Below, piece after piece: positions 26,194-34,681 of a stretch of DNA of 64,000 nt (the stretch's first letter is position 1; every line of letters begins with the position of its first letter). The DNA is from JAUIET01 sp045106985 (GTDB lineage: Bacteria; Pseudomonadota; Gammaproteobacteria; Pseudomonadales; JAUIET01), in NCBI GenBank assembly GCA_045106985.1, contig JBGCFQ010000009.1:186001-250000 (forward strand). The letters are read 5' to 3'. The position numbers were made by a program, and so were the translations under genes. The notes under the pieces were generated by a model. It was not told the DNA's origin and did no database searches. It saw only the letters and a list, made by a program, of their open reading frames with translations.

Positions 26194-26500
26194 ATTGGTT
26201 CTCTCTTAGACAAACGGCGCGAAAGTTGCCGTGTGAATAAACGGTGACGGAATATTGGCGCAATAAACAGGTAGAAATGCCGGAGATTGTTGCCGAGCAT
26301 CTTAATCTAACTAGCGACTTACAAAGGACTTTTGCTATAATTGCATAGTTTTGTCGGTCCGAACAGGGAAGTGCTTCTTTCAGGCAATGGATGGCTTGTT
26401 TAGCAAATACAAAAACTCTTAGCACTGCAGCGGCCTAAGACCGTTTGCTGCAGTGATGCATTAGGGTTGTACAACCAACATTTATATGGGGTCAGGATCA
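26194..26500 (+). promoter_or_regulatory. Promoter and leader of the cytochrome oxidase operon
   Basis: About 307 bp between the divergent MATE and coxB genes. A perfect extended -10 (TGCTATAAT, TATAAT at 26336-26341) faces coxB; no -35 is evident, as is usual for extended -10 promoters. The resulting leader of about 150 nt holds two perfect inverted repeats: CACTGCAGC / GCTGCAGTG (26423-26431 and 26447-26455, loop 15 nt) and the 12-bp palindrome GGTTGTACAACC (26465-26476). They could be regulator sites or RNA structure. Confidence 0.55.
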
Positions 26501-27670
26501 ATGTCTTTAGATCTTTTTAGGTCACGATTTTCAGTGCATAAAGCACTGGCGGCCGCGAGCTTAATGAGCACGAGTATGTTCACAGCGGCTGGCGCGAACG
26601 TGGAATCAGCCGAGCGCTGGGGCACAAACATGACGCAAGGGGTGACCGAGATCAGCCGCGGCATTTATGACCTGCATATGCTGATCTTTTGGATTTGCGT
26701 GGTCATTGGCGTTTTAGTGTTCGGTGTCATGTTTTATTCAATGATCGTTCACCGCCATTCAAAAGGTTATAAGCCATCAACGTTTCATGAGAGCACCAAG
26801 GTAGAGATACTCTGGACGGTTCTGCCGGCGTTTATTCTGATTTTCATGGGTTGGGAAGCATCGAAAATGCTGATCACCATGTACGACGAAGCGGAAGACG
26901 CTGAAGTCAGCATTATGGTGACTGGCTATCAGTGGAAGTGGAAGTACGAGTACATGGATGAGGGTGTCGCTTACTTCAGCAACTTGACTACCTCGCAGGG
27001 CGAAATCAACAATATTGAGCCTAAGGGAGAGCACTATTTGCTTGAGGTGGATAACCCCATCGTTATTCCAACCAATAAAAAGGTTCGCTTCCTTATTACA
27101 GCCAATGACGTAATTCACGCTTGGTGGGTGCCTGCTTTAGCTGTTAAGCAAGACGCGATTCCCGGTTTTATAAATACCGCGTGGGCAATTGCTGAGGAAG
27201 AAGGCATCTACCGTGGTCAGTGCGCCGAGTTATGCGGCAGAGACCATGGCTTCATGCCGATTGTTTTGAGGGCTGTAAGTCCTGGTGAATTTGACAGCTG
27301 GCTTGGCGAGCGTAAGGCCGAGGCTGTTGCGTTGAACGAATTGATCAAGCAGGAAATGAGCTTCGACCAACTAATGGACACCGGTAAGGATGTCTACACC
27401 AAGCAGTGTGTTGTTTGTCACGGTGCAAGTGGTGAAGGCGGCGTTGGTAAGGCATTGGCGGGCAGCGGCACTGTGCCTACTGGGCCAATGGACCAGCATT
27501 TGTCGATAATGGTTAACGGTGTGCCTGGTACGGCCATGCAGGCTTTCGGCGCACAGCTTAACGAAATAGATTTAGCGGCCGTCGTAACTTATGCCCGAAA
27601 CTCTTGGGGTAACAACATGGGCGACAGTATCCAGCCCGTTGATGTTTACAACTTCAAGCAATCGAACTAA
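26501..27670 (+). CDS. coxB: Cytochrome c oxidase subunit II with fused cytochrome c (caa3 type)
   Basis: Electron-entry subunit of the terminal oxidase. ATG 26501 has AGGA 5 nt upstream and is preferred over ATG 26486; 389 residues. After an N-terminal signal-like segment, two membrane helices (about 59-82 and 103-122) anchor a cupredoxin domain whose CuA ligands are H206, C241, E243, C245, H249 and M252 (motif CAELCGRDHGFM). A cytochrome c domain follows, with the heme site CVVCH at 303-307. This fusion defines caa3-type oxidases, which accept electrons through their own tethered heme c. First gene of the cox operon. Confidence 0.97.
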   Translation: MSLDLFRSRFSVHKALAAASLMSTSMFTAAGANVESAERWGTNMTQGVTEISRGIYDLHMLIFWICVVIGVLVFGVMFYSMIVHRHSKGYKPSTFHESTKVEILWTVLPAFILIFMGWEASKMLITMYDEAEDAEVSIMVTGYQWKWKYEYMDEGVAYFSNLTTSQGEINNIEPKGEHYLLEVDNPIVIPTNKKVRFLITANDVIHAWWVPALAVKQDAIPGFINTAWAIAEEEGIYRGQCAELCGRDHGFMPIVLRAVSPGEFDSWLGERKAEAVALNELIKQEMSFDQLMDTGKDVYTKQCVVCHGASGEGGVGKALAGSGTVPTGPMDQHLSIMVNGVPGTAMQAFGAQLNEIDLAAVVTYARNSWGNNMGDSIQPVDVYNFKQSN

Positions 27671-27716
27671 CTAACGATTACTACTGTTTAAAGCTTTTAA
27701 GATAGAGGAACCCAAT

Positions 27717-29270
27717 ATGGGAGATCACGGTCCAGCAAAAGGTATCACGCGTTGGCTTTATACGACCAACCACAAAGATATCGGTACGCTTTATCTATGG
27801 TTTAGTTTCGCAATGTTTTTGATCGGTGGCATCTTTGCACTGGTCATTCGCGCTGAATTGTTCCAGCCTGGTTTGCAGCTTGTGCAGCCGGAATTTTTTA
27901 ACCAAATGACTACCATGCATGGCTTGGTGATGGTCTTTGGCGCCGTTATGCCGGCATTTGTTGGCTTGGCGAACTGGTTGATACCGATGATGATCGGAGC
28001 GCCGGATATGGCCTTGCCACGCATGAATAACTGGAGCTTCTGGATACTTCCGTTCGCTTTTTTCATGATGCTGTCATCTTTATTTGTTGAAGGTGGAGCG
28101 CCAAACTTCGGTTGGACCTTCTATGCGCCGTTGTCAACGACCTATGCACCGCCGAGTGTAACGTTCTTTATTTTCGCAGTGCATATCATGGGTGCCTCCT
28201 CAATCATGGGTTCGATCAACGTTATCGCAACCATCATGAACTTGCGTGCGCCTGGCATGACATACATGAAAATGCCGCTGTTCGTCTGGACCTGGTTTAT
28301 AACCGCATACTTGTTAATCGCAGTAATGCCTGTACTTGCGGGCGTTGTAACCATGATGTTGATGGATATTCACTTTGGCACCAGCTTCTTTAGTGCGGCC
28401 GGTGGCGGTGACCCAGTACTGTTCCAGCATGTGTTCTGGTTCTTTGGGCACCCTGAGGTGTACATCATGATTCTGCCGGCTTTCGGCATCGTTTCACAGA
28501 TCATCCCAACCTTTTCGCGCAAGCGTCTGTTTGGTTACGACTCGATGGTTTATGCCACGGCGTCTATCGCATTTTTGAGCTTTATTGTTTGGGCTCACCA
28601 TATGTTTACAGTAGGTATGCCGATCGCTGGCGAGCTGTTCTTTATGTGGGCGACAATGCTTATTGCAGTGCCAACGGGCGTAAAAGTGTTTAACTGGGTA
28701 ACCACAATGTTTCGGGGTTCCATTAGTTTTGAAACGCCAATGTTGTTCTCCATAGCCTTCGTTATTCTGTTTACGATTGGCGGCTTCTCTGGGCTAATGC
28801 TTGCAATAGCACCAGCTGATTTCCAATATCACGACACCTACTTCGTAGTGGCGCATTTCCACTATGTGCTAGTGCCTGGCGCGATCTTTGGAATTATGGC
28901 TGCTGTTTATTATTGGTTGCCTAAGTGGTGCGGCAACATGTACGACGAAACATTAGGTAAAACGCATTTTTGGTTGTCTTTTGTCGGATTGAACGTCACT
29001 TTCTTCCCAATGCATTTTGTTGGTTTGGCCGGCATGCCGCGTCGAATTCCAGACTATGCCTTGCAGTTTGCCGACTTCAATATGATCTCAAGTGTAGGCG
29101 CGCTGTTATTTGGCGCATCGCAAATATTCTTCCTGTTCGTGGTGATTAAAACCATCAAAGGCGGCAAGAAAGCGACCGACCAAGTTTGGGAAAGTGCTGA
29201 AGGCCTGGAGTGGACTATTCCATCGCCGGCGCCATATCACACCTTTACCACTCCACCTGAAATTAAGTAA
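27717..29270 (+). CDS. coxA: Cytochrome c oxidase subunit I
   Basis: Catalytic heme-copper subunit with low-spin heme a and the a3-CuB O2-reducing centre; about 12 membrane helices, 517 residues. WFFGHPEVYIMILP carries the CuB-ligand His cross-linked to Tyr and the Glu of the D channel typical of A-type oxidases. HHM gives the other CuB ligands, and HDTYFVVAHFHYVL the heme a3 and a ligands. It follows coxB by 46 bp. Confidence 0.98.
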   Translation: MGDHGPAKGITRWLYTTNHKDIGTLYLWFSFAMFLIGGIFALVIRAELFQPGLQLVQPEFFNQMTTMHGLVMVFGAVMPAFVGLANWLIPMMIGAPDMALPRMNNWSFWILPFAFFMMLSSLFVEGGAPNFGWTFYAPLSTTYAPPSVTFFIFAVHIMGASSIMGSINVIATIMNLRAPGMTYMKMPLFVWTWFITAYLLIAVMPVLAGVVTMMLMDIHFGTSFFSAAGGGDPVLFQHVFWFFGHPEVYIMILPAFGIVSQIIPTFSRKRLFGYDSMVYATASIAFLSFIVWAHHMFTVGMPIAGELFFMWATMLIAVPTGVKVFNWVTTMFRGSISFETPMLFSIAFVILFTIGGFSGLMLAIAPADFQYHDTYFVVAHFHYVLVPGAIFGIMAAVYYWLPKWCGNMYDETLGKTHFWLSFVGLNVTFFPMHFVGLAGMPRRIPDYALQFADFNMISSVGALLFGASQIFFLFVVIKTIKGGKKATDQVWESAEGLEWTIPSPAPYHTFTTPPEIK

Positions 29271-29296
29271 GAACGAGTCCTTAAAGAGCCGTGCAA

Positions 29297-29875
29297 ATGG
29301 ACAAGCCTGTTAAAAAAACCGTTCGCCAGATGTTGCTCATTGTCGTGGGTATGTTTGGTTTCGGTTTTGCGCTGGTACCTTTGTACGATGTCTTTTGTGA
29401 TATCACAGGCTTGAATGGAAAAACATCAGACACGGCCTATGAGGCCGTTGATGTTGTGGTGGACACGAGTCGTACCGTAAAGATTCAGTTCGTAGCCACT
29501 AACAATGAAAATATGCCGTGGGAGTTTAAGCCCACGGTAAGCTCGATGAATGTTCATCCAGGCGAGGTTGCCAGCACAGAATTTTTTGCTCGCAACCCAC
29601 GAAGCTTCGCGATGATCGCCCAGGCCGTTCCAAGTCTGGTGCCCTTTAAGGCCGCCGAGTATTTTCACAAGACAGAGTGCTTTTGCTTTAATCAACAGCC
29701 TTTAGAGGCTAAAACAGAAACTATGATGCCCCTGCGGTTTATCGTTGATGTCGATTTGCCAAAAGAAGTAAAGATCATCACGCTGGCGTATACGCTGTTT
29801 GATGTCACTGAAAAATTTGATAATGCTGTTAGCCGCGATTCCCTTGCTGAACCGCAGCTAGCTGGAAACTACTAA
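29297..29875 (+). CDS. ctaG: Cytochrome c oxidase assembly protein CtaG/Cox11
   Basis: Membrane-anchored copper chaperone that inserts CuB into subunit I. ATG 29297 with AAAGAG 8 nt upstream is preferred over GTG 29291; 192 residues. One N-terminal helix (about 12-32) is followed by a periplasmic beta domain with the copper motif ECFCFNQQPL. Its place between coxA and coxC is the standard proteobacterial order. Confidence 0.95.
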   Translation: MDKPVKKTVRQMLLIVVGMFGFGFALVPLYDVFCDITGLNGKTSDTAYEAVDVVVDTSRTVKIQFVATNNENMPWEFKPTVSSMNVHPGEVASTEFFARNPRSFAMIAQAVPSLVPFKAAEYFHKTECFCFNQQPLEAKTETMMPLRFIVDVDLPKEVKIITLAYTLFDVTEKFDNAVSRDSLAEPQLAGNY

Positions 29876-29905
29876 TTAAGATAACCATTGCTATGGAGCA
29901 AAATG

Positions 29906-30877
29906 ATGTCGTCAAGCAATAGCGATTACGAACATTACTACGTACCAGAGAGCAGCAAGCTGCCAATATATGCCAGTTTATTTCTGTTTATCACTGTGTA
30001 TGGAGCAGCTACGCTCATTAACAACGTGAGCGGAATGCCGGCCACTTTTACCGGTAGCTGGGTACATTGGATACCAATTATTGGATTCCTGTGCTTTGCT
30101 CGCGTACTTTATGTTTGGTTCCGTACTACCATTAGGGAAAATTTGCAGGGTTTGCCCAGTGCGCAGTTAAAACGCTCTTATACCATGGGCATGATGTGGT
30201 TCATTTTTTCAGAAGTGATGTTCTTCTTTGCCTTTTTTGGCGCACTGTTTTATGTGCGATCTTTCGCCGGCCCATGGTTAGGTGGTGAGGGCGATAAGGG
30301 GGTTGCCAACCTTTTGTGGCAGGGCTTCCAGTATGATTGGCCGCTTATGATCACTCCCCAGCAAGCTGCCGAGGCAGGTGCGGGTCAAATCACCGCCGTT
30401 AATGGTGAATTTGGTGGTCCGGGCAAACATATGAGCTTCCCTGGCTTCAGCGCGATGTTCGGCTGGCTTCCACTTTACAACACGATCATTCTATTAAGCT
30501 CCAGTTTCACAGTGCACGTTGCTCATCACGCCTTGAAAGAAGGCAATAAGAGCAAGATGAAAAACTGGCTTGGCATTACCGTACTTCTGGGTGCTATTTT
30601 CGTTGTTTTGCAAGCGGTCGAGTACTACGAAGCGTATGCCCATTACGGCCTAACATTGAATGCAGGAATCTATGGCTCTACGTTCTTTATGTTAACGGGC
30701 TTCCACGGTTTCCACGTTTGTCTTGGTGCATTCATGTTGTTTGTTATGTGGATGCGTGCCACCCGCCATGACCACTTTACGCCAGAAGACCACTTTGGTT
30801 TTGAGGCGGCTTCATGGTACTGGCACTTTGTTGACGTAGTTTGGGTAGGTCTAGTATTAGTGGTCTACGTCTTTTGA
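29906..30877 (+). CDS. coxC: Cytochrome c oxidase subunit III
   Basis: Core membrane subunit III, 323 residues from ATG 29906 (GGAG 7 nt upstream; ATG 29903 also possible). Seven helices are expected; FSEVMFFFAFFGALFYVRS and the C-terminal SWYWHFVDVVWVGLVLVVYVF (split across the last helix) are typical. A periplasmic insertion of about 60 residues (around PWLGGEGDKG to GPGKHMSFPG) between helices is characteristic of the gammaproteobacterial form. It ends the first transcription unit; a terminator follows. Confidence 0.96.
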   Translation: MSSSNSDYEHYYVPESSKLPIYASLFLFITVYGAATLINNVSGMPATFTGSWVHWIPIIGFLCFARVLYVWFRTTIRENLQGLPSAQLKRSYTMGMMWFIFSEVMFFFAFFGALFYVRSFAGPWLGGEGDKGVANLLWQGFQYDWPLMITPQQAAEAGAGQITAVNGEFGGPGKHMSFPGFSAMFGWLPLYNTIILLSSSFTVHVAHHALKEGNKSKMKNWLGITVLLGAIFVVLQAVEYYEAYAHYGLTLNAGIYGSTFFMLTGFHGFHVCLGAFMLFVMWMRATRHDHFTPEDHFGFEAASWYWHFVDVVWVGLVLVVYVF

Positions 30878-30892
30878 TGTAATGCAGCCCAA

Positions 30893-30920
30893 TCAACCAA
30901 ACACTTGATAGTTTGGTTGA
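30893..30920 (+). other. Perfect 10-bp stem-loop before the coxC terminator
   Basis: TCAACCAAAC (30893-30902) and GTTTGGTTGA (30911-30920) form a perfect stem with an 8-nt loop, directly ahead of the terminator hairpin. With no T tract it may stabilise the 3' end of the cox mRNA rather than terminate. Confidence 0.6.
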
Positions 30921-30927
30921 TACCGAG

Positions 30928-30965
30928 AAACCGCCTGATTGTCTTCATTCAGGCGGTTTTTTTTT
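30928..30965 (+). terminator. Rho-independent terminator of coxBA-ctaG-coxC
   Basis: 11-bp stem aaaccgcctga / tcaggcggttt (30928-30938 and 30949-30959), 10-nt loop, then an uninterrupted run of nine T ending at 30965. Strong for the plus strand; on the minus strand there is only a short T run. Confidence 0.9.
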
Positions 30966-30981
30966 CTCATTACTATCTATT

Positions 30982-31248
30982 CTATTGCTGCTTTGGTGCC
31001 ACTGATTGATGCGGTGCACTGCTTGATGCATTAGTAGAAGGATCCCAAGGAACCCGGTTGCCAAGGTCACCCGTATACAATCCATATCCAATCACGGCAA
31101 AAAGAGCCACGGCAATAGCGAGCCTGACGCCCAAAGAATTGTAAGTGCGTCGACTTGAGCCTTGATCCTTTATGAAAAAAATCAGCCCACTGAACAAACT
31201 AATGACTAGAGCGATAAATAGAAGAATAGCTACTGGTTTAATCCACAT
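30982..31248 (-). CDS. DUF2909 small membrane protein, antisense within the oxidase locus
   Basis: 88 residues from ATG 31248; the frame is open to a TTG at 31272 but the family starts with MWxK. Two membrane helices (about residues 4-24 and 40-62), separated by the basic loop DQGSSRRTYNSLGVR, match the twin-TM DUF2909 proteins found beside coxC and SURF1 in many gammaproteobacteria. It is the only leftward gene in the locus. Function unknown, presumably linked to oxidase assembly. Confidence 0.85.
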   Translation of the reverse strand: MWIKPVAILLFIALVISLFSGLIFFIKDQGSSRRTYNSLGVRLAIAVALFAVIGYGLYTGDLGNRVPWDPSTNASSSAPHQSVAPKQQ

Positions 31249-31292
31249 TAAGCGAGTATAACGCCGTTTCAACTTCTAAGCGCTGTCAATTG

Positions 31293-32078
31293 ATGCCAAC
31301 AATCCTTAAGCGATTTCGTCCCGACTGGAAAACCAGTGTATTGGTTGCTTGCTTGCTGCCTTTGTTGTTGAGCTTGGGTTACTGGCAGCTAGATCGAGAA
31401 CAAGAAAAGCTGGCCATACTGGCGGATTACAATAAGCGGATAGCGGCTCCACCTACAGAGTTGCTCAATGCTTGGCAAAACCTTCAATCAGAGACATCGT
31501 CCTATCGAAGAGTGTTGCTGCAGGGGCGATTTCTTCCAGAGAGCTCAGTACTTATAGACAACAAAATTCGACAAGGAACTGTAGGCTATCAACTTGTTCA
31601 GTTATTCAAGCTAGAGGAGCCGAGCAGTCGTGATTCCATTGACCCAGCTGACACTGAGACAAAAGCAAAAGCAGCTTGGATTAATCGAGGCTGGGTAGCG
31701 GCGGGTCGGCTGAGAACTGACCTACCAAATTTTGTAACTCCCGAAAACTTGGTCCGACTGCATGCGAACATCTATCAGCCTTTGGGCGACCCCTTTGTAT
31801 TGCAACAGGAAGTCTTGAGTCTTGGGCAAGATCATCCGATAATTGCACAGCAGTTTGATGCAACACATTTCGCTCAACTGAATCGCGGTTTTGATGTTTT
31901 CCCTCACCTATTGAGACTGGAAGAAAACTCCCCAACAGCATTGGCGATAGATTGGCCGCCAGTAAATACCAAGCCTGAAAAACATCGCGGTTATGCTATT
32001 CAATGGTTTGCAATGGCGCTAGCGTTGTTTGTTTTTTACCTTATACGAAGCTTAGACAAAGGCTCAGAGCCTGACTGA
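31293..32078 (+). CDS. SURF1-family cytochrome oxidase assembly protein
   Basis: 261 residues from ATG 31293. Two membrane helices, near the N terminus (about 14-32) and the C terminus (about 235-253), flank a periplasmic domain. LGYWQLDREQEK after helix 1, LIDNKIRQGTVGYQL, AAWINRGWVAAG and the C-terminal HRGYAIQWFAMALALF are SURF1 hallmarks. The family helps deliver heme A to subunit I. It starts the second rightward unit surf1-hyp-ctaA-ctaB-sco, 44 bp beyond the divergent DUF2909 start. Confidence 0.93.
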   Translation: MPTILKRFRPDWKTSVLVACLLPLLLSLGYWQLDREQEKLAILADYNKRIAAPPTELLNAWQNLQSETSSYRRVLLQGRFLPESSVLIDNKIRQGTVGYQLVQLFKLEEPSSRDSIDPADTETKAKAAWINRGWVAAGRLRTDLPNFVTPENLVRLHANIYQPLGDPFVLQQEVLSLGQDHPIIAQQFDATHFAQLNRGFDVFPHLLRLEENSPTALAIDWPPVNTKPEKHRGYAIQWFAMALALFVFYLIRSLDKGSEPD

Positions 32079-32114
32079 GACCTAGATCGAGAGAAATTGA
32101 GAGAAATTAGAAAG

Positions 32115-32723
32115 ATGACTACTGCGCCGACCCCCGAACAGGCTCGATCGAACAAGATAAAGCTGTTAATACTGATTTTTGTACCATTTACCCTGATGCT
32201 GATGGCATGGGTGATGTTCTACAGTGGCATTGGTATGCCAAAAGGAACAGGTAACAAGGGAGTATTGATTAATCCTCCGCTGCAGCTCAATGAAGTCAGT
32301 GTAGATGCCGCCACAAAAATTGTGGAAACAAGTAATTTCAAATGGTTTTTCCTGCTGCCAGGGACTGCCAGTTGTGACAAGGCCTGCGAGGAGCGTTTGT
32401 ACTTAACGCGCCAGATTAGAACCGCGCTTGGCAAATACACCCATAAAATACAGCGTCTATACCTGGTCGACAGCAGCCTGGTTCTAAGTAATGAATTGCA
32501 AACCTTGCTAAAAGAAGAACACGAAGACCTAATTGTACAAAGAGTTTCTGCAGAAAAGCTGAAACAAATGCTGGCAAGCCAGGAACAATCCTCGAAGAGC
32601 CAAGCAAGTAAAGACATCTACCTTGCAGACTTCCGCGGCTTTATCATGATGTACTACAACGAATCTCATACCTACAAAGACATTATGAAAGACATCAAAT
32701 TTCTACTGAAATACGCACCGTAG
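32115..32723 (+). CDS. Oxidase-locus membrane-anchored protein of unknown function
   Basis: 202 residues from ATG 32115. One N-terminal membrane helix (about 19-40, LLILIFVPFTLMLMAWVMFY) is followed by a periplasmic domain starting with FKWFFLLPGTASCDKACEE. The CDKAC pair in that position resembles the Cx3C copper site of Sco proteins, and a conserved gene of this type sits between SURF1 and ctaA in Pseudomonas. A thioredoxin-fold copper or thiol factor is therefore plausible, but I do not know a demonstrated function. Confidence 0.85.
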   Translation: MTTAPTPEQARSNKIKLLILIFVPFTLMLMAWVMFYSGIGMPKGTGNKGVLINPPLQLNEVSVDAATKIVETSNFKWFFLLPGTASCDKACEERLYLTRQIRTALGKYTHKIQRLYLVDSSLVLSNELQTLLKEEHEDLIVQRVSAEKLKQMLASQEQSSKSQASKDIYLADFRGFIMMYYNESHTYKDIMKDIKFLLKYAP

Positions 32724-32731
32724 GCTCAGTG

Positions 32732-33766
32732 ATGAATTCAACAATACTAACTTCCAGAAAACCGGGTTATGGAATAGCCTTGTTTGCAACGCTTTTTGCT
32801 TTTCTTGTAATTGGCCTGGGCGCATTTACTCGTTTAGCCGATGCAGGACTTGGCTGTCCTGATTGGCCAGGTTGCTATGGACACGCGCTCTGGCCTCAAA
32901 CTGAAACAGACGTAGCGGCAGCGGAACAGCTGTATCCAGACGCCCCCGTAGAACATGATAAAACCTGGCCTGAAATGGTCCATCGCTACCTAGCAACCAG
33001 CCTTGGACTGCTTGCGATTGCCTTGCTGGTTGTCTGCGTTCGCAAGCGTGAGAAAGGCCAGCCCTTTAAACACACTGTATTTTTGCTCGGCCTAGTGATT
33101 ATTCAGGGCCTATTTGGTATGTGGACAGTCACATTGAAACTCTGGCCTCAGGTAGTGACCGCTCATTTGCTGGGAGGCTTCCTAACAGCTGCAACACTCT
33201 GGTTGCTCACTTTGCGCCTGTCAGGAAAAATATGGCGCACAGCAGGCCCCGGCAAAAGGAAGTTGCGCAAGCTGTACCCATTTACTTTACTTGCTACTTT
33301 CATTCTATTGTTGCAAATTGGCTTGGGCGGTTGGACAACCTCAAACTATGCAGCTGTTGCTTGTCCTGACTTCCCAACCTGTCAGCAACAGTGGCTACCA
33401 GAGATGGATTTTGGTGAGGGCTTTAATGTCTTTCAGGGTATTGGGCCGAATTACCTCGGCGGTACCATGGATAATAGTGCTCGCGTTGCCATTCACTTTG
33501 CGCACAGAATTGGCGCTATTATTGCCAGCCTGTTCGTGCTGGTGGTGATAGTAAGACTTTATTTGGCAAGCCAATTACCCGCCGCTAAGCGCCTGTCGGT
33601 GCTAATTCTGGTGGTACTGTTTACTCAAATAGGCTTGGGCATAAGTAATGTAGTGCTTCATTTTCCAGTTGCAGTGGCTGTGGCACACAATGCTTGCGGG
33701 GCCCTGCTACTGGTCTGTATGATCACCGCCCTTCACCGACTCTTTTCAGTAGAGATACTTCGTTAA
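32732..33766 (+). CDS. ctaA: Heme A synthase CtaA (COX15 family)
   Basis: Membrane enzyme that oxidises the C8 methyl of heme O to give heme A. 344 residues, about eight helices. The conserved segments GAFTRLADAGLGCPDWPGCYG, split here as GAFTRLADAGLGC and PDWPGCYG, include paired cysteines; EMVHRYLA, VTAHLLGGF, HFAHRIGA and VAHNACGA supply the four heme-ligand histidines. The stop codon abuts the ctaB ATG directly. Confidence 0.95.
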   Translation: MNSTILTSRKPGYGIALFATLFAFLVIGLGAFTRLADAGLGCPDWPGCYGHALWPQTETDVAAAEQLYPDAPVEHDKTWPEMVHRYLATSLGLLAIALLVVCVRKREKGQPFKHTVFLLGLVIIQGLFGMWTVTLKLWPQVVTAHLLGGFLTAATLWLLTLRLSGKIWRTAGPGKRKLRKLYPFTLLATFILLLQIGLGGWTTSNYAAVACPDFPTCQQQWLPEMDFGEGFNVFQGIGPNYLGGTMDNSARVAIHFAHRIGAIIASLFVLVVIVRLYLASQLPAAKRLSVLILVVLFTQIGLGISNVVLHFPVAVAVAHNACGALLLVCMITALHRLFSVEILR

Positions 33767-34681
33767 ATGACGACTTCCGCGGTACAGCCTGAGCGCTCTC
33801 TGGTGCTCGATTACTACGAGCTTTGTAAGCCTAATGTGGTATTGCTGATGCTGCTTACATCAGCCATTGGTATGTTTATGTCAGTACCTGGCATGGTGCC
33901 ATTAGATGTACTGATTTTGGGCAATTTGGGAATAGGGATGTGCGCAGGAGCCGCCGCTGCGATTAATCACCTATTGGATTTTCGCGTTGATAAGAAAATG
34001 AGCCGCACGCAAGAACGTCCTGTCGCTCAGGGGCGTATAGGCCCCAAGCAAGCTGCTATTTTTGCGCTGTTAATGACTTTATCGGGTATGGCTGTGTTGT
34101 TGGTTTTCACCAATGCGCTTACCGCAGGGCTCACATTCGCGTCGATTATTGGGTATGCCTTTATTTATACTTTGTACCTAAAACGAGCTACGCCGCAGAA
34201 CATCGTTATCGGTGGTTTAGCCGGTGCCGCCCCGCCCTTGTTGGGGTGGACTGCTGTCACTAATGACGTGCACGGCCACTCGCTATTGCTGGTGCTGATC
34301 ATTTTTATTTGGACGCCGCCCCATTTCTGGGCCTTGGCTATTCACCGCCGTGACGAGTACGCGAAAGTTGATATTCCAATGTTGCCGGTAACTCATGGAA
34401 TTCCATTTACCAAGTTGCAAGTGCTTCTGTATACATTTTTATTGTTTGCTGTAAGCCTTATGCCATTCGCTACCGGTCTGAGTGGTGGTATCTACCTGCT
34501 CGGTGCGGTCGTATTGGGTCTAGGTTACATATATTGGTCGGTTTTGCTTTGGCGTGGCAAAGAGGCTGAATACGCTATGGATTCTTTTAAATACTCGATC
34601 ATTTACTTAATGGCCTTGTTTATTATTATGTTGGCAGACCATTGGTTGATTTCGCCAACCTATGTCGTTAGCTATACATGA
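33767..34681 (+). CDS. ctaB: Protoheme IX farnesyltransferase (heme O synthase)
   Basis: UbiA-family prenyltransferase that adds farnesyl to heme b, the step before CtaA. 304 residues, multi-helix. The first Asp-rich motif is NHLLDFRVDKKMSRTQERP and the second region is YTLYLKRATPQNIVIGG. It starts on the base after the ctaA stop and overlaps sco by 4 bp, so ctaA-ctaB-sco are tightly coupled. Also called cyoE in other operons. Confidence 0.96.
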   Translation: MTTSAVQPERSLVLDYYELCKPNVVLLMLLTSAIGMFMSVPGMVPLDVLILGNLGIGMCAGAAAAINHLLDFRVDKKMSRTQERPVAQGRIGPKQAAIFALLMTLSGMAVLLVFTNALTAGLTFASIIGYAFIYTLYLKRATPQNIVIGGLAGAAPPLLGWTAVTNDVHGHSLLLVLIIFIWTPPHFWALAIHRRDEYAKVDIPMLPVTHGIPFTKLQVLLYTFLLFAVSLMPFATGLSGGIYLLGAVVLGLGYIYWSVLLWRGKEAEYAMDSFKYSIIYLMALFIIMLADHWLISPTYVVSYT

